Shown here one piece after another: positions 39,707 through 48,013 of a stretch of DNA of 64,000 nucleotides (the stretch's first letter is position 1; the number at the start of each line of letters is the position of its first letter). A program made the position numbers and the translations under genes. The stretch spans positions 806,001 through 870,000 of the forward strand of contig NZ_JAPPRC010000006.1 in NCBI RefSeq assembly GCF_026672425.1, read 5' to 3'. Under the pieces are notes generated by a model. It was given only the letters and a program-made list of their open reading frames with translations. It was not told where the DNA came from and ran no database searches. Source of the DNA: Pannonibacter sp. SL95 (GTDB lineage: Bacteria; Pseudomonadota; Alphaproteobacteria; Rhizobiales; Stappiaceae).

Positions 39707-39783
39707 TGGTCGGAGTGGAGTGATTCGAACACTCGACCCCCTCGTCCCGAACGAGGTGCGCTACCAGGCTGCGCTACACTCCG
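39707..39783 (-). tRNA. tRNA-Pro (anticodon CGG)
   Basis: On the minus strand the acceptor arms CGGAGTG and CACTCCG pair, with D arm GCGC/GCGC, anticodon stem CCTCG/CGAGG, loop TTCGGGA (anticodon CGG) and T arm GAGTG-TTCGAAT-CACTC. The discriminator A and the CCA end are encoded (39707-39710). Confidence 0.97.
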
Positions 39784-40061
39784 ATCCAGTCGTGTCGGTC
39801 TTTGGAGACCGCCGGGAACAGCGGGCGATGTGCGCCGCTGATGTGGCGCGTAATTAGCACCGCATTTTCCGGTCTGCAAGTGCGCAATGCGAAGAAGTCG
39901 AAAAAACTTCATGGATAAATGCCAAGCCGTGGATAACTCAGAATAAATTCCGAAAAACCGGCATTCTCTCAGGCGTTCGTCAGCGTGGGCGAGGTGCTTG
40001 CACCCTGCTGCATCAGGGGGTATACAGCGCCTCACCCAAGCGGTCCGCGCGGCTGCGATAC
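39784..40061. other. Spacer between tRNA-Pro and tRNA-Gln
   Basis: No gene is supported; the short frames here are not protein-like. It should contain the promoters of the two divergent tRNA genes. Confidence 0.4.
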
Positions 40062-40136
40062 TGGGGCGTCGCCAAGCGGTAAGGCAGCGGTTTTTGGTAC
40101 CGCCATTCCCAGGTTCGAATCCTGGCGCCCCAGCCA
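40062..40136 (+). tRNA. tRNA-Gln (anticodon TTG)
   Basis: Acceptor TGGGGCG pairs with CGCCCCA, anticodon stem GCGGT/ACCGC with loop TTTTGGT (anticodon TTG), T arm CCAGG-TTCGAAT-CCTGG, discriminator G and encoded CCA. A toxin-antitoxin cassette, AT-rich in its last gene, lies directly downstream on the other strand. Confidence 0.97.
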
Positions 40137-40158
40137 AACTCTTCCTGCTATCTTGGAT

Positions 40159-40713
40159 CTATCGCTCAAGGATTGCCTGAGACGCAGATCTTATGCGATC
40201 GGCTAATTGCGACACGTCGCAGTTTAGCTCACGCATTGCCCACTCAGCCAGATTGGCACCGGCTTCAATAGCTTCAAGACAAGTCGAAACATCCCAAGCG
40301 GTCTCGCCGGGCTTTGGATGCTCTATGGAATCGCGGATATCGACAAGCGTTTCCGCTCCCTGCTCATTATGTATGGATGAGGAAAGCGATTGCTTATTTT
40401 TTGTCAAATCAAGTAGTTTTCTCGTATTAAGTACAGAAAACCATTTCTTTGTTTCCTTTTCATCAAACTCGAGAGCCTGATCGAAGCCTTGTTTCTCTTG
40501 ACGTTCTTTGATGTGCGTTACCAGCCTGTCTTTCATAGTATACGGTTGCCCCTCTTTCCAACCCTCTATGCTCCATAATTCTACAAGAGAACAATGCATG
40601 GCGTCGTGAGCGGCCCGGACGGCGTGCCGGATTTTCCGTTGATTGAGCAAGTCGCCGCAGTCCCTGAGCGCGTCGATCGCCAAGTTTTGCGGATTCCATT
40701 GGATCATTGTCAT
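40159..40713 (-). CDS. HEPN-like protein coupled to vapC
   Basis: 184 residues, no named family recognised with certainty. It is almost all helix, soluble and charged. RDSIEH (residues 127-132) fits the R-x4-H motif of HEPN ribonucleases, and the N-terminal helices (ALRDCGDLLNQRKIRHAVRAAHDAMH) resemble the HEPN four-helix bundle. Its ATG overlaps the vapC stop (TGATG), so it is probably translated with the toxin. The coding sequence is clearly AT-richer than its neighbours (about 40380-40600), a sign of transfer. It could be a second toxin, an RNase effector or a modulator. Confidence 0.6.
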   Translation of the reverse strand: MTMIQWNPQNLAIDALRDCGDLLNQRKIRHAVRAAHDAMHCSLVELWSIEGWKEGQPYTMKDRLVTHIKERQEKQGFDQALEFDEKETKKWFSVLNTRKLLDLTKNKQSLSSSIHNEQGAETLVDIRDSIEHPKPGETAWDVSTCLEAIEAGANLAEWAMRELNCDVSQLADRIRSASQAILER

Positions 40714-41138
40714 CAGTTTGAACCCGTTGCCCAGTCCTCGAAATGCAGCCCATCAACGCGCGCGAATTCCCGCGTGTTGTTCGTCACCAATACGCAGTCC
40801 GCTGACAGCGCATGACCGGCGATCATGATGTCATTGCCGCCGATCGGGGTCCCCTTCGCGGCCAGTTGCTGCTTGATGCGCGCGGCGTATTCCGCAGATG
40901 CTGCGTCCCACGGCAGAATGATGGAGAGCCGGGAGATGAAAGCGTCAACCAGTTGCGTATGCCGGGGCGAGGCGTTGCGGCCCACGGTTCCCAGCAGCAT
41001 CTCGTAATAGGTGATGACCGAGATGACGATCTGATGCTGCTCGTTCACAGTTTGTTGCAGCCGTTCAAGCACGGAGGCTGGCCGCTCGCGCATGATGAAC
41101 GAGCAGATGTTCGTGTCGAGCATGTAGACGACCGGCAT
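40713..41138 (-). CDS. vapC: VapC-type PIN-domain toxin
   Basis: 141 residues. The PIN acidic residues are in place: D8 in VYMLDTNI, E46 in YYEMLLG and D103 in GGNDIMIAGHAL, with TNNTREF after them. PIN toxins are Mg-dependent RNases that cut tRNA or rRNA when free of the antitoxin. The gene lies 51 bp after vapB on the same strand, with GGGGAAGG upstream of the ATG. Its stop overlaps the next start, extending the cassette to three genes. Confidence 0.93.
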   Translation of the reverse strand: MPVVYMLDTNICSFIMRERPASVLERLQQTVNEQHQIVISVITYYEMLLGTVGRNASPRHTQLVDAFISRLSIILPWDAASAEYAARIKQQLAAKGTPIGGNDIMIAGHALSADCVLVTNNTREFARVDGLHFEDWATGSN

Positions 41139-41189
41139 TTGTTCCTTCCCCCGTCGCGCCTTGAGCGTCCCTTGCCGCGTGGGCTTGCC

Positions 41190-41426
41190 TTATTCATCGA
41201 GGGAGAACCTGCCTTCTTCAATGAGATCGGGCCGTTCGTGCAGGAAGTCGGCGTCGACGCGGGGCTCGTCCATGTATGACAGCCAGTCCGGTCGCACCGG
41301 TCGCAAAAGGATCGTGTCACCCTGTCGCTCGATGGTCAGTTCCGTGACACCTTGAAACTCCAGGTCCTTGGGCAGGCGGATCGCCTGGTTGCGGTTGTTG
41401 CGGAAGATGGACACGGTGCGCGGCAT
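41190..41426 (-). CDS. vapB: VapB-type AbrB/SpoVT antitoxin
   Basis: 78 residues. The swapped-hairpin DNA-binding start (TVSIFRNNRNQAIRLPKDLEF) followed by ELTIERQGDTILLRPV is typical of VapB. The C-terminal part (DADFLHERPDLIEEGRF) would wrap the toxin. It neutralises VapC and represses its own operon. ATG 41426 is chosen because the family N-terminus begins here; the frame extends further upstream without homologous features. Confidence 0.9.
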   Translation of the reverse strand: MPRTVSIFRNNRNQAIRLPKDLEFQGVTELTIERQGDTILLRPVRPDWLSYMDEPRVDADFLHERPDLIEEGRFSLDE

Positions 41427-41457
41427 CACGAAACCCCACAATGGAGATGGTAGGTGC

Positions 41458-41474
41458 CATATGTCTAGCATATG
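41458..41474. promoter_or_regulatory. Candidate vapB operator
   Basis: CATATG-TCTAG-CATATG: two identical 6-bp palindromes separated by five bases, 32 bp upstream of vapB. Such repeated dyads suit binding by an AbrB-type antitoxin dimer of dimers. Confidence 0.5.
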
Positions 41475-41866
41475 CCTGAATGTTTCTCCACGATCAAATC
41501 GTCCGGATCGCTCGGCATCCGCCACAAGCGCCTTCTTTCCAACGGAAGAGAAAGCATAGAGAACTGCACGCGTCCTAAAGCCCAGCCAACACACGCTCCC
41601 TGTCGTTGCCGACTTTCACGTTCGTCTGGACATTGCGGGGATAAGTGACATCCTCTGGGTGAGGCGGGCGGTTCCTGCAAGCCTTGGGCAAGCTCGAGAT
41701 GCCAAATCGGGCCTTCAGATCGCCTTCGTCAGGCCTCCTTCCTGCCAAAGGGTGGGGGTACCTGTCAGTGTGAGCACCGCGCCATTCTGGCACAGCATCT
41801 GGCGATGCGTTAACCCGCAGACTTTAACACTTGTTAAGCAGTGCAGCCTATTTTCAAGGAGGGATG
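41475..41866. other. Intergenic region between vapB and small membrane protein gene
   Basis: No supported gene in about 390 bp. Short frames on the minus strand do not resemble known proteins. A TTAA-CACTTG-TTAA dyad at about 41824-41837 lies 30 bp before the next gene and may be part of its promoter. Confidence 0.4.
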
Positions 41867-42070
41867 GTGAGCAAGGAAGTGGACGAACCCATGTTTCGCG
41901 CGGCGCACCTGTCACGTCTGGAACGCTCGGCGGAAAGCCGGCGGCAGTGGCAAGCGTTTGGCAAGCGGTTCGCGGGCGTTCTGTTCCTGATCGTCAAGAA
42001 CCTGCTGTTCTGGGGCTCCATGCTTCTCAGCGGTTACGCGCTTTATGCTCTGGCAGTCTGGCTGTTCTAG
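41867..42070 (+). CDS. Small membrane protein, unknown
   Basis: 67 residues. The N-terminal 35 residues are charged (HLSRLERSAESRRQWQAF). The rest is a strongly hydrophobic hairpin or single helix (GVLFLIVKNLLFW, then MLLSGYALYALAVWLF). GTG 41867 is chosen because AAGGAGG ends four bases before it, while ATG 41864 is too close; ATG 41891 is the other option. The function is unknown. Confidence 0.6.
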   Translation: MSKEVDEPMFRAAHLSRLERSAESRRQWQAFGKRFAGVLFLIVKNLLFWGSMLLSGYALYALAVWLF

Positions 42071-42155
42071 ACCGCGAAGGCACGCTGTCCCATCGAACCC
42101 GTGAAGGACACAGCCTTCATGGGTAACCTTAACAGGTGAGCGGGAGCCAGAAGTC

Positions 42156-42455
42156 ATGACCGGCGCAATGATCCTTATGTTTTTCGGCGCGCTGCTTTAC
42201 GGTGTCGTGGCGTTGATGTTTCTTGCGTTTTCCTGTGCCGAACTGATCGACACCGGCCGTTCCAACCGCCTCCGACTGACCTTTGCGATCGCGGCTGCCG
42301 TGTTCTGGCCGGTTGCCTTGGTCGTCGCCAGCCTGGCCGCCGTCATGGCCGCCCGTCCGGTCCGTCCGTCGGTTGAAGCGGGCCGCTCGAATGGGCGGAC
42401 AAAGGCCCAGCGGCCGTCGGATCAGCCCTTGCCAGCCAAGCGTCTGGCCGCCTAA
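42156..42455 (+). CDS. Small two-helix membrane protein, unknown
   Basis: 99 residues. Two hydrophobic segments (MILMFFGALLYGVVALMFLA and LTFAIAAAVFWPVALVVASL) are separated by a short charged loop, with a basic hydrophilic tail of about 30 residues. The family is not recognised. A GCGGGAG site lies about ten bases upstream. It follows another small membrane protein gene by 85 bp on the same strand and could be co-transcribed. Confidence 0.6.
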   Translation: MTGAMILMFFGALLYGVVALMFLAFSCAELIDTGRSNRLRLTFAIAAAVFWPVALVVASLAAVMAARPVRPSVEAGRSNGRTKAQRPSDQPLPAKRLAA

Positions 42456-42711
42456 GCGCCAAAGGCGAACGACACTTTCCCAATATGCAGTCAGATGGTG
42501 GCAACGGGACACTCCGTTGCCAGCCGCACTGCGCGCCTGCCGTCTAGCTTCAGGCGGAAATCATGCTGAAGCAGAAAAATATTCTGCGTCGCATCGCAAA
42601 CTTGCCATGCAACCGTCTCTCCAGTTCCCTGCAACAATGCTAGAAGCGCTCATCAAAGGGATCCGCGTTTCTGGCTGGTCCAGCACATGAGCTTGCAGGA
42701 GTGAAGCGAAC

Positions 42712-43605
42712 ATGTCCGAGGCCGGCTCTCCGGGGCAAACCTCCACCAAGGCCGTCGCTGCCGGGCGACAGGATGCCGCGACTGAGGCTCTGTTGGCCAT
42801 GGCCTTGGAAGCGGGGGCAGCCATCCTCGCCATCTACGCATCGAACACAGATTTCATCAGCAAGGGTGATGGATCGCCCGTGACCGCTGCCGATCATGCG
42901 GCGGAAGCGATCATCCTGCGCCGTCTGGCTGAGGCTTTTCCGGCATTGCCAGTCGTGGCCGAAGAGGCCGTGGCCGCCGGTCAGGTTCCCGTCAGCACCG
43001 AGGACTATATTCTTGTCGATCCACTGGACGGCACACGGGAATTCATCAGCCGCAACGGCGAATTCACCGTCAACATCGCCATTGTCCGCGCTGGACGGCC
43101 CGTACAGGGCGTCGTCTACGCGCCGGCGCTCGGCGAGATCTACTGGAACACGGCAGATGCCGCCTACCGGGCGCTGGTGACGGACGACGTTCCGGGATCG
43201 GCAGAGCTCATTCGGGTCCGGACTGCAACGCCGGGCGACCTGTCGGTGCTTGCCAGCCGCTCGCATCTCTGCGCGCAGACGCAATCCGTGATCGATGCGC
43301 TGGACGCGCCGCAGATCGCGTCCGTCGGCTCGTCACTGAAGCTGTGCTGGCTCGCTAGCGGCCGCGCGGATGTGTATCCGCGCCTGTCGCCCACCATGCA
43401 ATGGGACATTGCCGCCGGACATGCGGTGCTGCTGGCTGCTGGCGGCAGTGTGCGCAACATTACCGACGACAGTTGGCCGGAGCTCTCCTACCGTGTCGCG
43501 GCCGGCTCCAATGTCATCGATATTCTGCGAAACCCGGGATTTGTTGCCTTTGGCGACATTTCCCTCGTCGAAGATGTCCGCAAGGGGCTGCAGGCCCGGG
43601 GCTAA
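42712..43605 (+). CDS. cysQ: 3'(2'),5'-bisphosphate nucleotidase, CysQ-like
   Basis: 297 residues, inositol monophosphatase superfamily. The metal motifs are visible: VVAEEAVA (Glu), DPLDGTREF (the DPxDGTxxF signature) and PTMQWDIAAGHAVL (WD motif). CysQ removes the 3'-phosphate of PAP made during sulfate assimilation. The protein has about 20 extra N-terminal residues compared with E. coli CysQ. ATG 42712 has AGGAG upstream. A related inositol phosphatase function cannot be excluded. Confidence 0.88.
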   Translation: MSEAGSPGQTSTKAVAAGRQDAATEALLAMALEAGAAILAIYASNTDFISKGDGSPVTAADHAAEAIILRRLAEAFPALPVVAEEAVAAGQVPVSTEDYILVDPLDGTREFISRNGEFTVNIAIVRAGRPVQGVVYAPALGEIYWNTADAAYRALVTDDVPGSAELIRVRTATPGDLSVLASRSHLCAQTQSVIDALDAPQIASVGSSLKLCWLASGRADVYPRLSPTMQWDIAAGHAVLLAAGGSVRNITDDSWPELSYRVAAGSNVIDILRNPGFVAFGDISLVEDVRKGLQARG

Positions 43606-43611
43606 GCCCGG

Positions 43612-44601
43612 TCAGATCCGGTTGCGCCGGGCAAGCGCTGCTTCCCAGTCGAGCGCGTGGCGCACGATCACGTTCAGGTCCTGGTGCTTCGGCTGCCAGT
43701 TCAGCTCCCGCAGGATGACCTCGTTTGCGGCCAGAACTTCCGGCATGTCCCCTGGGCGGCGCTCACCGAGGCGCACGTCGAATGTTGCCCCCGAGGCAGC
43801 CTGCACGGCATCGATAACCTGACGCACGCTCGACCCTTTGCCATAGCCGCAGTTCATCACAACGCTGCTGCCGCCGGCCCGCAGGCGCAGCAGGGCCAGA
43901 CGATGCGCCTCGACCAGATCCCAGACATGGATGTAGTCGCGAACCCCGGTGCCATCGATGGTGGGATAGTCGGTGCCGAAGATCGTCATGTGATCGCGCT
44001 TTCCGAGCGCGGTTTCACAGGCGATCTTGATCAGGTTGGTGGCATTCAGCGTTGCCTGCCCAGTCCGGCCTTGCGGATCAGCACCGGCAACATTGAAGTA
44101 GCGCAGCGCCGTGTAGCGGAAGGGATGGGCGGCTGCCACATCCTTCAGCATCAGTTCCGTCATCAGCTTTGACAGGCCATAGGGCGACTGCGGCCGCAGC
44201 GGTGCATCCTCGCGCACAGGCACCTCGTCAGGATCGCCGTAAACGGCCGCCGTCGAGGAGAAGATGAACTTGTCGACGCCGGCATTGACGCAAGCCTCGA
44301 TGACATTGCGCGAGACAGCCGTGTTGTTACGGTAATATTTCAGCGGGTTGGAGACGGACTCCGGCAGCACGACGGACCCGGCGAAGTGGATCACCGCCTC
44401 GACGGCGTGTTCCTTCAGGATCTGCTCCATCCGCGCGACGTCGCCGACATCTGCCTGGATGAAGGGCACGCCTTCCGGCACCAACCAGTCAAAGCCGGTG
44501 ACAAGATTGTCGACCACAAGGGGTGTTTCCCCCGCGTCGAGCAGGCATTGCACCATGTGGCTGCCGATATAGCCGGCGCCGCCAGTGATCAGGACAGTCA
44601 T
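43612..44601 (-). CDS. galE: UDP-glucose 4-epimerase
   Basis: 329 residues. The NAD-binding start (VLITGGAGYIGSHM), the SSTAAVYGD segment and the YGLSK catalytic Tyr-x3-Lys are present, along with RYFNVAGADPQG and GTGVRDYIHVWDL, all diagnostic of GalE. It interconverts UDP-glucose and UDP-galactose for polysaccharide synthesis. GAGGAG lies upstream of the ATG. It is convergent with the cysQ-like gene, six bases between stops. Confidence 0.95.
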   Translation of the reverse strand: MTVLITGGAGYIGSHMVQCLLDAGETPLVVDNLVTGFDWLVPEGVPFIQADVGDVARMEQILKEHAVEAVIHFAGSVVLPESVSNPLKYYRNNTAVSRNVIEACVNAGVDKFIFSSTAAVYGDPDEVPVREDAPLRPQSPYGLSKLMTELMLKDVAAAHPFRYTALRYFNVAGADPQGRTGQATLNATNLIKIACETALGKRDHMTIFGTDYPTIDGTGVRDYIHVWDLVEAHRLALLRLRAGGSSVVMNCGYGKGSSVRQVIDAVQAASGATFDVRLGERRPGDMPEVLAANEVILRELNWQPKHQDLNVIVRHALDWEAALARRNRI

Positions 44602-44670
44602 GCGGTCTCCTCATCCAGTCATGGAGGCAAGACATACCCTGAAAAGATTGACGAGGCTTTGAGGCGGAGC

Positions 44671-45144
44671 TCAGTCTCCCTCCGGATCCTTGCAGACATC
44701 AACCCAGTCAGCCCCTGTCAGCGCCGCCATCCGGTCGGGCGAGAGGCAAACCGCGGCATTGACCGCGCCGGCGGCCGGATAGACGAGGTCAAACGCCTTA
44801 AGCGAGACATCGCAGCAGACGCGCAGCGGCCGGGCAAGGCCGAAGGGGCAAACGCCGCCGACCGGATGACCGGTTATGTCCTCGACCACATCCAGGCCCA
44901 GCATCTTCACCTTCGAGCCGAAGGTCGCCTTGGCCTTCTTGTTGTCGAGGCGGGCATCGCCGCGCGTCACGATCAGCACCACATCCTCTCCAGCCTGGAT
45001 CGACAGGGTCTTGGCAATTTCCGCCGGCGTGACGCCCAGGGCGGCAGCTGCTTCCACCACCGTTGCGGTGCTCGCCTCCTTGACCATGACTTCTATGTCA
45101 GGCGCGTGTTCGGCAAAGAAAGCGCGGACACTGTCGAGGCTCAT
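44671..45144 (-). CDS. YbaK/EbsC-type aminoacyl-tRNA deacylase
   Basis: 157 residues. This is the YbaK/ProX-like fold: IAKTLSIQAGEDVVLIVTRGDARLD with the catalytic-type lysine (AKTL), KAKMLGL-type lysines, and GHPVGGVCPFGL, the family's glycine-rich substrate loop. Such enzymes hydrolyse mischarged tRNA such as Cys-tRNA(Pro). ATG 45144 is used because GGAGAG precedes it; the longer frame to 45240 has no ribosome site. Confidence 0.9.
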   Translation of the reverse strand: MSLDSVRAFFAEHAPDIEVMVKEASTATVVEAAAALGVTPAEIAKTLSIQAGEDVVLIVTRGDARLDNKKAKATFGSKVKMLGLDVVEDITGHPVGGVCPFGLARPLRVCCDVSLKAFDLVYPAAGAVNAAVCLSPDRMAALTGADWVDVCKDPEGD

Positions 45145-45297
45145 CTCTCTCTCCAGGATCAGGAAAACATGCGTACCGAACCGTTCGGTTCTGGTTCCAG
45201 CAAAGCAGGTCATGATGACCCTGTCCAGCCGTCGCGTCACAGGATCGGTTCGCCTGCGTCCCTTCCAGCTGAGAGCAGCCAGTTCCAGGGAGCTACC

Positions 45298-46776
45298 ATG
45301 GCGAAGGATCCGATCATCATTTATGGCCGTGCCGTCCAGGATGCACGCAACCGGCTGCGGTCAGCCCAGATTTCGACCATGACCGATGTGCTGGTGGCCG
45401 AATTGTTCAAGCCGGGCACTTGGGATGGGACAGCCTTTGCCACTGTTTTCGCAGGCTGGGTCAAGAAGCTGCCGGCCATGGATGATACCGCGGGCAGTTC
45501 CCTCGACAAGCGCGCGGCGAAGGCGGCCAATCGGGCCCTCAGCGCGGCACAGGTCAGGGCGGACGACTTCGTCACGTCCAGTGGTGCGATCCAGGACATC
45601 TATGCCATCGGCGACATGCTGCGCTACGTCGGCGAGTATTTTGAGTTTGGCGGCGGCGGACAGGACGCAACCGTCAATGCCGTGAACCAGTTCCGCGACG
45701 GGCTGCGCAATCAGCTCGCCTTCAACAAAGCCAATCGTGCCCGGCGGCCGGTGACGGATTATGACCTTACCGAATGGCCTGATCTCGGCATCTTCAAGAA
45801 CGAACTGCTCGACCGGTCCGTGGTCAAATACATGGAGCGCTTCTACGGCCCCTATATCGGCGCCGACATTTCCGGCACGACGACCGATGCGCTGGATGTG
45901 CTGGCGTATTATGTCGCCGGCGCGAGCGGAACCGGGAGCCTTTACATTGATGCAGGAGCTGCGATTGGTCTCGGCGAGGAGATGGTGCCGATTGCCACCA
46001 TGGTCCTCCAGTATCACCACAGTTTGATGGAATGCGGACTGGCGTTGAGCTTGTCGAGCAAATCGATGCAGCCGTCATCCTTGACGGACGGAGCCGCCCT
46101 GAAGCGCTTCAACTTCTATGACTATGCGACCTTCACCAATAGTTCGACCATAGACCCCATCGCCAGTGTCATGACCCGCGGCAACCAGACGCTGGCCCGG
46201 GATCTGGCCGGGCGCGGGCTGGTCATTATCCGCGATGCCATCGACATCAACGACAATCCATACGCCGACACCGAAATCGCACTGCTGCTGGACGATCCGG
46301 CGAACAATCGCCTCTTTGACCTGAACAGCCAGTACACCCCCTTCGCCGAAAAGCGGCGGGAGGTGATGATGACCGAAGAAGGCTACTACCAGAACTGCAA
46401 TCCCAGCCTCACGGCCTATGCGTCGCGTCAGTTCGGTAACCTGGCAGTGGCCGGCAAGAGCTACGACGATATCATCCGCATGAATTCCATTGACCTTGCT
46501 GCACTTAAGGCAACTGCTTCGACGCTGGTCTTCGACAACCTTGATGCTGCGCTGCAGCCCGATCGCCCCGGCGCGGTGCTCAACGCCCAGCAGGTGGCAG
46601 CGGCGCTGAAGCTGCCACCTCAGCCGCAATCCTCGGCCCAGCCAGCTTCCCAGGCGCAGCCCGCGTCGCAGCTGGCGCCGGGTGATGAGCCGGATGCTGA
46701 TGAAACCTCCTTGCGCGGCATCGATCCGAACCGCCTGCGCAAGGCGCTCGCGATTGCCAGCCTGTTCGACAACTGA
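45298..46776 (+). CDS. Long protein of unknown family
   Basis: 492 residues, not recognised as any named family. It has no signal peptide; two mildly hydrophobic stretches occur (DALDVLAYYVAGASGTG and EEMVPIATMVLQYHH). The middle has conserved-looking aromatic and acidic segments (EWPDLGIFKNELLD, KYMERFYGPYIGADISG). A low-complexity Q/A/P/S linker of about 25 residues near residue 440 precedes a short C-terminal helix ending LRKALAIASLFDN. The start is ATG 45298 with CCAGGGAG upstream; the open frame further back is non-coding. Codon use looks native. Confidence 0.7.
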   Translation: MAKDPIIIYGRAVQDARNRLRSAQISTMTDVLVAELFKPGTWDGTAFATVFAGWVKKLPAMDDTAGSSLDKRAAKAANRALSAAQVRADDFVTSSGAIQDIYAIGDMLRYVGEYFEFGGGGQDATVNAVNQFRDGLRNQLAFNKANRARRPVTDYDLTEWPDLGIFKNELLDRSVVKYMERFYGPYIGADISGTTTDALDVLAYYVAGASGTGSLYIDAGAAIGLGEEMVPIATMVLQYHHSLMECGLALSLSSKSMQPSSLTDGAALKRFNFYDYATFTNSSTIDPIASVMTRGNQTLARDLAGRGLVIIRDAIDINDNPYADTEIALLLDDPANNRLFDLNSQYTPFAEKRREVMMTEEGYYQNCNPSLTAYASRQFGNLAVAGKSYDDIIRMNSIDLAALKATASTLVFDNLDAALQPDRPGAVLNAQQVAAALKLPPQPQSSAQPASQAQPASQLAPGDEPDADETSLRGIDPNRLRKALAIASLFDN

Positions 46777-46797
46777 GGGAGGCGAATGATGCGTCGC

Positions 46798-47943
46798 TCA
46801 GGCGAAATGCGCCTCGGGGCGGAAGGAGGCGGGCAGGGGATGCTGCGGCGCCTCGTCCGCCAGCTCCGCCACAAGGGCGTCGGCGATGCGGTGCGCGAGA
46901 CTGAAGCCGGTCTTGAAACCGCCCGTGGCGACGAAGCTGCGGCGCAGCCCCGGAACAGCGCCAACCAGCGGATCGCGCGCCTTCGGCTTCGGACGAATGC
47001 CCGCCCAGGCCTCGATGACGGGGCGTCCGGCGAGCTGGGGGCAGAAGCGGATGGCGCGGGCCACGAGGTCAGCCGTCGCCGCCGCTTCCGGCTCGGTATC
47101 GGTCACGCCGGCCAGCGCCGTGCTGCCGATGGCGATGCTGCCATCGCTGTGCGGGACAACATAGAGCCCGTCGCAGTAGACGGCGGGCATGTCGGCAAGA
47201 CCCGCGCCATCGATCCGAAGCGCCTGCCCCTTCTGGCCCTCGCCAAGCGTCTGGCCAGTGAGGGCGGTCAACGCATCAAACGCGGCAAAGCCCTGCGCCA
47301 GGACGATGCGGCAGGCACTGATCCGGGTGCCGGAGGAGAGGGTGACCGCCCCCGTTTTGTCGTCCAGCTCACCAAATCCCTCGCCGAGGCGAAGTTCCGT
47401 CCGGTTCCCGTCCGCGCTGCGGCCGGTGGCGGTGAACGCGGCAGCGAGCGCTCCGAGATAGGCACGGGGCGCCACGCGGGCCGCCAGCGTTTCCAGGACA
47501 ACGCCGAAGGGCGCCGCCTCGGGGGCAATCCAGCCGCCAAGCGTGCCGGCATCCTCGACCGCATAAGAAAATCCGGTGACCGGGGTCGCCCAGTGGGTCA
47601 GCGCCTCGGCCGCGCGCGCCTCGTGATGCGCCCGAAGGTCCGCCGTGGTGATCGGCAGAACCCGGCCGCAGCGGCGGTAGCCGCACTGAAGGCCCGTTTC
47701 GGCCTCAAGGGCGGCAATAAAGCCGGACAGGGAGGCAAGCGCCTCGAACTGAAACGCCTTTTTCGCGTTCCAGCGGGCCGGCATATGCGGCATCAGGGCG
47801 CCAAGAACGCCCCCGCTCGCCCCTGAGCCAATGGCCTTCTGCTCCACAAGCGTTACCCGCAAGCCCTTGCGGGCGGCGCTAAGCGCGACCGACAGACCAA
47901 AGACGCCAGCACCAATGACGAGCACATCCGGGGACTTGGACAC
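46798..47943 (-). CDS. FAD-dependent oxidoreductase, MnmC1-like
   Basis: 381 residues. It opens with the dinucleotide-binding VLVIGAGVFGLSVALSAARKG and the DAO-family EQKAIGSGASGGVLGALMPHM. IEAWAGIRPKPKARDPLVG and VATGGFKTGFSLAH lie near the end. It resembles the FAD domain of bifunctional MnmC, which cuts the carboxymethyl group from the tRNA wobble modification cmnm5U. The start is GTG 47943. The mnmD gene starts 70 bp away on the other strand, which supports the role. A glycine-oxidase-like enzyme is the alternative. Confidence 0.78.
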   Translation of the reverse strand: MSKSPDVLVIGAGVFGLSVALSAARKGLRVTLVEQKAIGSGASGGVLGALMPHMPARWNAKKAFQFEALASLSGFIAALEAETGLQCGYRRCGRVLPITTADLRAHHEARAAEALTHWATPVTGFSYAVEDAGTLGGWIAPEAAPFGVVLETLAARVAPRAYLGALAAAFTATGRSADGNRTELRLGEGFGELDDKTGAVTLSSGTRISACRIVLAQGFAAFDALTALTGQTLGEGQKGQALRIDGAGLADMPAVYCDGLYVVPHSDGSIAIGSTALAGVTDTEPEAAATADLVARAIRFCPQLAGRPVIEAWAGIRPKPKARDPLVGAVPGLRRSFVATGGFKTGFSLAHRIADALVAELADEAPQHPLPASFRPEAHFA

Positions 47944-48013
47944 GAGGCGCGGGCTCCGCTAGGAAGGAAAGGCATCGGGACACAGGCTGTGCCGCCTCAG
48001 CGGGTTCTATCGC

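Noticed and set aside
40062-41860. A tRNA-bounded integrative element with attachment repeats
   Set aside because: The patch after tRNA-Gln is AT-rich in part, but no integrase and no copy of the tRNA 3' end was found further on.
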